A DNA stretch of 37,323 nucleotides from contig CAKZOO010000058.1 of assembly GCA_937136455.1 (NCBI GenBank), forward strand, positions 1 to 37,323. Direction: 5' to 3'. Below are positions 31,438 to 37,323 of the stretch, piece after piece (position 1 is the stretch's first letter; every line of letters begins with the position of its first letter). The DNA comes from an uncultured Flavobacteriaceae bacterium. GTDB lineage: Bacteria; Bacteroidota; Bacteroidia; Flavobacteriales; Flavobacteriaceae. The position numbers were made by a program, and so were the translations under genes. The notes below the pieces were generated by a model that was not told the origin of the DNA, ran no database searches, and worked only from the letters and a program-made list of their open reading frames with translations.

Positions 31438-32564
31438 TCTTCTCCATTAAAAACTTTTTTAAAGTAGGCTATAAGATATTGGCAAAGAGCCGAATCATCT
31501 TCGATCAAAGAGAACAGTTTATTCTCTCCTTGGACTTTTTCTGGAAGAGAGAATCCCCCTTCAGCTAAAACATTTTGGAAGTCTTCCGTGATAGAAATCC
31601 AAGCTCCAGCTTTTTTAACAAACTCCCAAGCTTCAAGAGTCCCGACAATCTCTTTCTCGACCCAGATTGAAGTCCCGCCAGTCCTCCCATAACGGATAGG
31701 GTAAGAAATTCTAGTGTTAGTCTTTTCGTTCGGGGATTTCTTAACAACCACTTTAGCGTAGTGTCCAATTGCTGGATTAGTCTTTGGGTCCATCTTCTTA
31801 ACAGATGGATTGAGTAGTATCTGATCGCCATTAAACCTTGGTTCAAATTCAATGATCCAGTTTGCGAAGTGAAGAAGAGCATTTCCGCCTGTCGCGGTAG
31901 TTTGGCGAATAGGAGCTTTACTATACGGATCTAGTTTGATATCAGCTCTAACCTGAGAGATAAAGATTGCCATATGGCCTCTTTTGCCAAGAGCGATTGA
32001 CATCTTTTTCATGAAAGTCGCAGCGATGTTAGCCCCACCCGCAACTTGAATAGCTTCTTCAAAAGTCTTTTCATTATCAGCTTTTTTGATCAAGCCATCA
32101 ACGGAATCTAAGCAGAAACAATATTTATTCTTTTCTTCATTTGAAGCTACAAGCTGCCTCATTAAATCTACTACAGTCTCGTAAATATTAGACTCAAAAA
32201 CAAAGCATGTACCATCTTCCCAATCATCATAATTAAAAACAAAATTGACCCCACAACGCTTCATCATCTCTTCAGAGAGCCTACCCTCGGCTTTGATATA
32301 AACGCCCTTTGCTTTTGGCATTTTTAGGAAGTTTTTCATAACTTCTAAAGAGGCAGACGTTTTACCCCCTTCATTCATTCCGACAAACCGATGCAAACCG
32401 GGGCCGAATCCGCCATCGAGATGATGATCAAACTCAAGAGAACCACTTGAAACCCTATAACTCACTTGCTCCTCAAAGTTGAAATGGTCATCTTTATTAT
32501 TTTTCAAAAAATTATTTAATAAACTTTTTGAATCTACTGTCGCAACTGTTTTCTTATTAGCCAT
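31434..32564 (-). CDS. RecA-like recombinase
   Basis: A 376-residue RecA/UvsX-type ATPase. The N-terminal helix is followed by GSLEFDHHLDGGFGPG (RecA TGSLALDIALGVGGLP-like), Walker A GMNEGGKT (about residue 61), the catalytic Glu region YIKAEGRL, Walker B FCLDSVDG (about 150), and loop 1/2 sequences (FISQVRADI, TATGGNALLHF). Residues 270-340 are a compact C-terminal domain with an unusual WVEKEIVGTLEAWEF segment. It likely performs strand exchange in phage recombination and replication. It starts one base after the zinc-ribbon gene and overlaps the nuclease gene. Confidence 0.93.
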   Translation of the reverse strand: MANKKTVATVDSKSLLNNFLKNNKDDHFNFEEQVSYRVSSGSLEFDHHLDGGFGPGLHRFVGMNEGGKTSASLEVMKNFLKMPKAKGVYIKAEGRLSEEMMKRCGVNFVFNYDDWEDGTCFVFESNIYETVVDLMRQLVASNEEKNKYCFCLDSVDGLIKKADNEKTFEEAIQVAGGANIAATFMKKMSIALGKRGHMAIFISQVRADIKLDPYSKAPIRQTTATGGNALLHFANWIIEFEPRFNGDQILLNPSVKKMDPKTNPAIGHYAKVVVKKSPNEKTNTRISYPIRYGRTGGTSIWVEKEIVGTLEAWEFVKKAGAWISITEDFQNVLAEGGFSLPEKVQGENKLFSLIEDDSALCQYLIAYFKKVFNGEE

Positions 32565-32565
32565 T

Positions 32566-33009
32566 TTAATTATCTTCTAAAAAATCTTTTACTGTTATCC
32601 TCTTCTTCTTTACGAAACGATCTTCGCCGCTCTTCTCGCCTAGATTGTATTGTGGGTACTTTGATTCGTCTACCACATAATTGAACGCTCTGAACTTTTT
32701 GTCAAGAGTATCTTTGAGCTTCGGGCTTCTGAGGTAAGTTAGAGACTCAAACTGGCGGTGAAAGTTAACCACATTCATAAATTCCAATGAATACTTGTCA
32801 ACCAAGTCGTTCAAGAATTTCATCTCTTTCTGGTAGAAGACTCTTTTGTTTTTTTGAGGCTCCTCAACAAGCCTTTTTAAGATATCCCTCTTACTTATTT
32901 TCGGTTTAGCAACCTTCTTCTTCTTAAAAATGTGGCCGCATCTACATGAAGATACCCCAGTTGCGACTAATGATTCGCAGCTAGGGCATTTCTTTTTACC
33001 TCTTGGCAT
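32566..33009 (-). CDS. Zinc-ribbon protein next to recA
   Basis: A 147-residue protein with an N-terminal zinc ribbon (Cys8, Cys11, Cys22, Cys24 in KKCPSCESL and SSCRCGHIF), a basic linker, and a helical rest (FLNDLVDKYSLEFMNVVNF). It resembles small phage DNA-binding or transcription accessory proteins in layout only. It sits one base upstream of the RecA gene, so the two are surely co-transcribed. The function is unknown; binding to DNA or RNA polymerase is plausible. Confidence 0.72.
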   Translation of the reverse strand: MPRGKKKCPSCESLVATGVSSCRCGHIFKKKKVAKPKISKRDILKRLVEEPQKNKRVFYQKEMKFLNDLVDKYSLEFMNVVNFHRQFESLTYLRSPKLKDTLDKKFRAFNYVVDESKYPQYNLGEKSGEDRFVKKKRITVKDFLEDN

Positions 33010-33018
33010 AAGGCTATG

Positions 33019-34047
33019 CTAATACTCTTGAATATCGCGGTCAACCATTTTTCTGACTAATCCAAGAAAATCAGTTTGAGGATTCCAATTAAGCTCCCTT
33101 CTCGCCAACGAAGAATCTCCTAAAAGCAGGTCTACTTCAGCAGGGCGATAGAATGCAGGGTTAATCTGGACGAGGACTTTATCTTCATGATAGTACTTTT
33201 CGTCAACCCCACGCCCCTCCCAGCGACACTTCTCAAAACCAAATCCAGCAAGGTTGAAAGCCTCCTCGACAAACTCGCGGATAGTATGAGTCTCATTTGA
33301 AGAGAGAACATACTCTTTTGGGTGCTCTTGGTTAAGCATCAACCAAATACCTTTAACAAAATCTTCAGCATCGCTCCAGTCTCGCTTAGCATCAACATTT
33401 CCTAATTCAAGAGGTTTGAAGTCACCATTAACATACTCGTTTTGAATACGAGCTACATTTTTAGTAATCTTGCGAGTCACGAACTCTTCTCCACGACGAG
33501 TCCCTTCATGGTTGAACAACCACCCTTGAACAGCAAATAAATTATAAGAGTCCCTCCATACTTTTACCATATGCCTCGCACTAGCCTTAGAAACACCATA
33601 GGGGCTTCTTGGTCGTAACGGGTGAAGTTCTGACTGTGGAGAATGCAAAACGTCTCCAAACTCCTCTGAGGAGCCAGCATTATAATAACGGCATTTAGGG
33701 CAATGTTTACGAATAGCCTCAAGCTGGTACATTACAGCCATAGCATTTGTATTCATATGATTAGCTGGTTGGGACCAACTAACACCAACAAAAGAATTAG
33801 CTGCAAAATTAATAAAATAATCTGGCTTTTCTTTAGCGATAACATCTTCTGTGTTTACAGAATCAGTAACATCTAAATCAATAAGCTTGAATCTTGGATT
33901 ACCCAAAAGATGCTGAATGTTTTCGTGATTCTTCACGCTTAATCGTCGAACACCAGCTACAATAGTGTGTTCTGTATTCTTCAAGAGATAGTCAGCCATA
34001 AAGCTGCCATCTTGACCTGTGACTCCTGTGATAATTATTTTTTTCAT
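33019..34047 (-). CDS. gmd: GDP-mannose 4,6-dehydratase
   Basis: A 342-residue short-chain dehydrogenase that converts GDP-D-mannose to GDP-4-keto-6-deoxy-D-mannose, the first step to GDP-fucose, rhamnose and similar sugars. I chose the ATG at 34047 (MKKIIITGVTGQDGS), because the frame upstream encodes an unrelated extension within the methyltransferase gene. GxxGxxG is at residues 8-14. The catalytic S-x-E is in GSSEEFG (about 125-131) and YGVSK follows at about 149. The hallmark NHEGTRRGEEFVTRKIT differs only slightly from the family text NHESPRRGETFVTRKIT. Length matches the family. ATGA overlap joins it to the methyltransferase gene. Confidence 0.96.
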   Translation of the reverse strand: MKKIIITGVTGQDGSFMADYLLKNTEHTIVAGVRRLSVKNHENIQHLLGNPRFKLIDLDVTDSVNTEDVIAKEKPDYFINFAANSFVGVSWSQPANHMNTNAMAVMYQLEAIRKHCPKCRYYNAGSSEEFGDVLHSPQSELHPLRPRSPYGVSKASARHMVKVWRDSYNLFAVQGWLFNHEGTRRGEEFVTRKITKNVARIQNEYVNGDFKPLELGNVDAKRDWSDAEDFVKGIWLMLNQEHPKEYVLSSNETHTIREFVEEAFNLAGFGFEKCRWEGRGVDEKYYHEDKVLVQINPAFYRPAEVDLLLGDSSLARRELNWNPQTDFLGLVRKMVDRDIQEY

Positions 34048-34574
34048 AATATTTTTTTGACCCACGAATTGTCGCAAAAGACCCCGTCTGGGATTCCAAC
34101 TGTTTCATCTACAGCTTGTTTTACATTGAACAGGCTGTACCCATAATCATGACCAGCTATATACCCGTTTTTTTTCAACTTTGGTAGGCAGTTTGCTATG
34201 TCTCTCTTTACAGCCTCGTACGAATGGTCCCCATCTATGTATATGAAATCAAAGTAGTCATCGTCGAATAGGTTTGGTATCTCTAAGCTATTAGCTTTGA
34301 TTTTGTTTATTTTCTCTGGGTGGTTTTTTGCAAAATAATCGAACTTACTCTCAACCCCTGACATATGACTTGAGGCGTAGTCTTTTGGGTCATAACCTCC
34401 AGACCAAAAATCAAGGCAGTGTATTTTTACGAACGACCCAGTCTTTAAAAAAATAGCGGTTGATTCCCCCAAATAAGATCCAATTTCCAACATAGTCAAA
34501 CCTTCTTTACCTATAAAATTAACTAGGTTTATAAGACCTTGTCTTGACTCCTCAGAATTTCTCATTATATTCAT
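34044..34574 (-). CDS. Class I SAM-dependent methyltransferase (Methyltransf_24 type)
   Basis: A 176-residue methyltransferase. Motif I is MLEIGSYLGESTAIFL (residues about 29-44), motif II HCLDFW (about 54), and the later FIYIDGDHSYEAVKRD is characteristic of the Methyltransf_24 / cephalosporin-hydroxylase-like group that often modifies sugars. The first ATG is at 34574; another at 34565 is possible. TAATAT lies six bases before the first ATG. It overlaps gmd and a glycosyltransferase gene by four bases each, so a sugar acceptor is likely. Confidence 0.87.
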   Translation of the reverse strand: MNIMRNSEESRQGLINLVNFIGKEGLTMLEIGSYLGESTAIFLKTGSFVKIHCLDFWSGGYDPKDYASSHMSGVESKFDYFAKNHPEKINKIKANSLEIPNLFDDDYFDFIYIDGDHSYEAVKRDIANCLPKLKKNGYIAGHDYGYSLFNVKQAVDETVGIPDGVFCDNSWVKKIL

Positions 34575-35197
34575 ATTCTTATATTACTATGTTTTTTCAT
34601 TAAGTCCAGTCTTAGATTCAAAGGTAGAGAAGGGAAGTGACACGTAAAACTCTTATCAGATATGCACCCTTTAAAATTTTTTTCTTTTCCGTAGTACTCC
34701 ATAGGGTAAGAGTTAAAAATGCCTTGGTCTAACTCTTTTGTAAATGATTGACATTCCAAGTAATTGTCATCATACAAGTGTATAATTGCTGCTTGTTCCC
34801 ACCAAATATGGTCAATGTATTCTGTCATTGACCAAACTTTTTGAAAAAAGTCTGTGGTTTCCTGACATGTTTTTACGATAAAAAAACCAGTATTAATCTG
34901 GTTAAAATCTTTTACTATGTAAAGTTTGTTTTCATCTAAGTAGCTTCCAATACTTATATCATTGTTATGGATGACCGAGTCTGCGTCCATCCATATAATG
35001 TGTCCGTCATATGTTTTCAGTAAGTCTAGGATAACTTTTATTTTATACCAAGCAGGAGGTCTTTCAAAATCATTAGGTATTCTAAAAAAATCACAACTAA
35101 CACCACTTAGATCACAGAAGTGGTTTATCGACCTCTTTGACACTTCGTGAAGCTTCAAATGAGAGTCGTTGAACATTGAGACAATCTTGCAATTCAT
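34571..35197 (-). CDS. GT-A glycosyltransferase, GT34-like (GMA12/MNN10)
   Basis: A 208-residue single-domain enzyme. HIIWMDADSVI (residues about 66-76) carries the DxD metal/nucleotide-sugar motif. The following INTGFFIVK and WWEQAAI segments are typical of the galactosyl/mannosyltransferase GMA12/MNN10 group. The family is smaller here, without an N-terminal anchor, so the enzyme is cytoplasmic. It lies two bases after the preceding glycosyltransferase gene and overlaps the methyltransferase gene. Confidence 0.83.
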   Translation of the reverse strand: MNCKIVSMFNDSHLKLHEVSKRSINHFCDLSGVSCDFFRIPNDFERPPAWYKIKVILDLLKTYDGHIIWMDADSVIHNNDISIGSYLDENKLYIVKDFNQINTGFFIVKTCQETTDFFQKVWSMTEYIDHIWWEQAAIIHLYDDNYLECQSFTKELDQGIFNSYPMEYYGKEKNFKGCISDKSFTCHFPSLPLNLRLDLMKKHSNIRI

Positions 35198-35199
35198 TT

Positions 35200-36003
35200 T
35201 TAAACTTGTCGAAGCTGGAGTTTCGCTATATTCTTACAAGATGATATATCAACCAGAGATTTATCAATATTTGTGTAAACTTTATTTTTAGGATCTGAAT
35301 ATATTGAGCCGTAAGCCCGAATCTCTTTACAGAAATTAACGTGATCACACATTCCATCTGTAGACCATTTAACCTTTTTCAACACATCTGTCTTCATTAA
35401 TGCAAACCCACCAAAAGCTGAAGCACATTTTACTGGTTGGCCCAAGCTCCATTTCATTCGATCTAATCCATTTGTAAACGGACAGTCCGTAAAATACCAG
35501 CATTTTTTACCACGACTGTCAAAAAGTGGATAAACATCATAATAGCTATCTTCCGTAGCTCCATACATTAAATCTGGAATATCTTGCCTAACGTTTGATG
35601 TAATTAAACAACAATCGTCAATTTCTTTAATAGTATTTAAATGTTGAATTAAATTATTTTTATCAAACTCAATATCAGAATCAATCAATAAGCTATACTT
35701 ACTCTCAGTGTCTCGCAATAAATTTTTACACTTGTTGCGGCATTCACACAAGAGCTGCATTCTTTTTACATCTCTAGTGCTTCCGAACTTTTGTTTATTT
35801 AAATTTTCATGGAGAAAAACCCCTTTTCTTTCTCGCATCCAACCCTCTAGAATACTTACAGTGTTATCTTTAGAGTCGTTTTCATAAAAATAATACTCAA
35901 AGTCATAATCTAAAGACTCCAGATCCTCTAATTGGCTTAGAGTCCTGTGAATATGCGGCTCGCTATCACGCCACAAAGAATAAACTGCGATAGTATCTCT
36001 CAT
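35200..36003 (-). CDS. GT-A glycosyltransferase-like protein (Anp1/CAP59-like)
   Basis: A 267-residue protein with a GT-A layout: YYFYENDSKDNTVSIL (residues about 37-52) as the nucleotide-binding start, LLIDSDIEFD (about 104-113) as DxD, then an acceptor region with GGFALMKTDVLKKVKW. The YENDS-x-D-N-T and DSDIEF pair resembles eukaryotic Anp1 and CAP59 families and their phage/giant-virus relatives. It starts the glycan operon, followed by a second glycosyltransferase, a methyltransferase and gmd. The acceptor is unknown. Confidence 0.8.
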   Translation of the reverse strand: MRDTIAVYSLWRDSEPHIHRTLSQLEDLESLDYDFEYYFYENDSKDNTVSILEGWMRERKGVFLHENLNKQKFGSTRDVKRMQLLCECRNKCKNLLRDTESKYSLLIDSDIEFDKNNLIQHLNTIKEIDDCCLITSNVRQDIPDLMYGATEDSYYDVYPLFDSRGKKCWYFTDCPFTNGLDRMKWSLGQPVKCASAFGGFALMKTDVLKKVKWSTDGMCDHVNFCKEIRAYGSIYSDPKNKVYTNIDKSLVDISSCKNIAKLQLRQV

Positions 36004-36022
36004 GCTAATGCATGATTATATA

Positions 36023-36997
36023 TCAAAGCTCTTCTTCTTCAACAATTTCTTGAACTTCTGAAAGCTCAGGTAGTTCGCGAATGATGTCATCATATTCAGC
36101 GAACCCTTCATCATCCCAACCCCACTCAGAGAACTTCTCTTCTTCATCCCAAGCAATAACATCTTCAGAAGCCATTGAATTTACTGGGCGCTTAGACCAA
36201 AACTTACAACTCCAATAACGTGGGGTAGTCTTATCTTTGGCAGTATCACATTTGTGACGCGCTCTGAAATTGCGACGACGATCTGGATCATCACGCTTAA
36301 TCTCCATGTTGGGATCTCCAAACTTAACCATGATTACATTGCCAGTTTTTGGATTTTTAACATAAACACCAAACTTCTTTTTGCCACCTTTAAGTCTGAA
36401 TGGCTTATTTAAAGTTTTCTTTTCTGCGTCTGTGTATTCAAGATCTTCCGTAGAATCGTCCTGTTCCCACTCGTTAGCTCCAGCTTTAACTAGGTCGATA
36501 TGAGCAAGGTCAAAATCAATATCATCAAAATCAATAAAAGCTTCCCCTTCACGCTCAAGATAATACTCTTCTGAACCTTTAGCTACATCTTGATCAGCAG
36601 CACGGTAAGACTTTTTGACCTTGCCTCCCCTAACCATTTTAAGGAATGTATTTACTCGGGCCATTGCCCACTGACCTCTGGTCTTGCCGGGGCGGTGGCT
36701 GGATGAAAAAGCACCAGCGCCGCGACGATAAATTTTCTTTAGTTGACCAAGGGTGACTTTTTTAGAGTGCTTCTCGTTATGTTCCTTAACTTTATTCTTA
36801 AGAGAAGTAATAACTTTTGCAGAAAATGTAATTGAGCCTCCTTTACCGCCAGCAGAACCCTTCTTATTCTTACTAGAACCTTTTTTGCGCTCTGATGGTT
36901 TTGCAGGAGTTTGCGCTCCACTTTTGGGTCCACTACGCTCTGCGGCTTCAGATCGCTTCAAAAATTCTTTTATTTTCTTAGAAAAGTCAAGTTCCAT
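36023..36997 (-). CDS. Conserved phage protein, DUF5824-like plus YWSCKFW domain
   Basis: A 324-residue protein in three parts. Residues 1-60 are basic, Lys/Ser/Gly-rich and disordered. Residues about 75-120 (LGQLKKIYRRGAGAFSSSHR, then RGQWAMARVNTFL) match the phage DUF5824 pattern. Residues about 205-270 (KKFGVYVKNPKTGNVIMVKF, then RRNFRARHKCD and YWSCKFW) form a second conserved phage module often seen with head or virion-associated genes. The end is strongly acidic. The biochemical role is not known. GTGTAAA lies ten bases before the ATG. It sits between the RNR gene and the glycan operon. Confidence 0.72.
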   Translation of the reverse strand: MELDFSKKIKEFLKRSEAAERSGPKSGAQTPAKPSERKKGSSKNKKGSAGGKGGSITFSAKVITSLKNKVKEHNEKHSKKVTLGQLKKIYRRGAGAFSSSHRPGKTRGQWAMARVNTFLKMVRGGKVKKSYRAADQDVAKGSEEYYLEREGEAFIDFDDIDFDLAHIDLVKAGANEWEQDDSTEDLEYTDAEKKTLNKPFRLKGGKKKFGVYVKNPKTGNVIMVKFGDPNMEIKRDDPDRRRNFRARHKCDTAKDKTTPRYWSCKFWSKRPVNSMASEDVIAWDEEEKFSEWGWDDEGFAEYDDIIRELPELSEVQEIVEEEEL

Positions 36998-37035
36998 GGT
37001 ATTTTTGTTTACACTTATTTTAAATATAAATGAAA

Positions 37036-37323
37036 TTAACCTTCACAAGATTTACATTCCATAAGGGATCTAGCCAATTCTTGACTGGGATTTGCACTTC
37101 TTTGATAATAAAATCCTTTGATTCCATTCTCCCAACCAAAAATCATAAGCTGATTCACTTCTTTTAGGTTAGCTTTAGGAGCTATCATAAGATTTAAAGA
37201 CTGGCCTTGATCTAAAAACTTCTGTCTTTGAGCGGCTTGTATGATGATTTCTTTTTGAGAAATCTCTCCGAAAGTCTTAAAGACTTCTTTTTCTTCCTCA
37301 GACAAGAAAGCAAGATGTTGTAC
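37036..37323 (-). CDS. Ribonucleotide reductase large subunit, class I, C-terminal end only
   Basis: Ninety-five codons run in from the right edge; the frame is open through base 37323, so the gene starts outside. The visible part has EKEVFKTFGEISQKEIIIQA, then FLDQGQSLNL and YYQRS, the conserved C-terminal region of class I NrdA, ending in CKSC. A Cys-x-x-Cys pair at the tail is the redox-active shuttle that re-reduces the active site. The enzyme supplies dNTPs for phage replication. A TTG at 37305 is an internal codon, not a start. Confidence 0.88.
   Translation of the reverse strand, partial: VQHLAFLSEEEKEVFKTFGEISQKEIIIQAAQRQKFLDQGQSLNLMIAPKANLKEVNQLMIFGWENGIKGFYYQRSANPSQELARSLMECKSCEG

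Noticed and set aside
34048..34077. Ten-residue longer start for gmd
   Set aside because: The Rossmann strand of the family starts at MKKIIITG, and the ATG at 34047 gives the ATGA coupling seen throughout.
1..37323. tRNA genes, CRISPR arrays, integrase or attachment sites
   Set aside because: I saw no cloverleaf-like sequence, regularly spaced repeats or recombinase gene; a dedicated search tool would be needed to exclude a degenerate tRNA.

Overview
This 37.3 kb window is an internal piece of a large tailed-phage (siphovirus-like) genome. Evidence is the lambda-type tail-tip set in the order L-K-I-J followed by a fibre, a complete phage replication module, and tight packing with many ATGA or TAATG overlaps. 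The DNA is AT-rich and almost all genes are on the minus strand, so the biological reading order is right to left. The host is not stated by the sequence. The best clue is a phage-borne protein with a signal peptide and a PEP-CTERM-type C-terminal sorting tail (12178-12894), which points to a host with an exosortase. The wording of that tail resembles Verrucomicrobiota proteins, so a marine or aquatic Verrucomicrobiota-like host is my inference.

Right end to 33 kb: the C-terminus of a class I ribonucleotide reductase large subunit (cut by the window edge), a conserved phage protein, two GT-A glycosyltransferases, a SAM methyltransferase and GDP-mannose 4,6-dehydratase. Together these look like a sugar/surface-glycan module. 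33-20.9 kb is the replication and recombination core: zinc-ribbon protein, RecA-like recombinase, a PD-(D/E)XK nuclease, DnaB-type helicase, DnaG-type primase overlapping the helicase, a Cas4/RecB-like nuclease, a three-gene replicative polymerase (separate PHP domain, then DnaQ-like exonuclease, then DnaE core), and a two-AAA+ Clp unfoldase. 20.9-14.4 kb is an accessory block: a small basic protein, an APH-kinase-fold protein, a Whirly/PC4-like candidate, two GT-B glycosyltransferases, a possible annealing-type protein, a GNAT acetyltransferase and a small hypothetical protein.

14.4-10.9 kb contains the only plus-strand genes and likely lysis functions: a membrane/coiled-coil protein, a nested lipoprotein overlapping another frame (spanin-like), a small membrane protein, the PEP-CTERM protein, and a strong bidirectional terminator at about 12145. 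10.9 kb to the left end is the tail tip: L with two inserted carbohydrate-binding-like domains, K with only its JAMM domain, I, J, and a long fibre protein running off the left edge. There is no gene-free stretch longer than 300 bases; positions 1-3612 are one uninterrupted open frame.

Most notable items: the split polymerase with the exonuclease gene between PHP and catalytic parts; the phage PEP-CTERM protein; gpL as a scaffold for inserted binding domains; the Clp unfoldase with an apparent ClpP-docking loop; a glycosyltransferase with an internal zinc ribbon and DUF4214; and promoter-like hexamers only 5-7 bases before several start codons, suggesting leaderless or nearly leaderless mRNAs.
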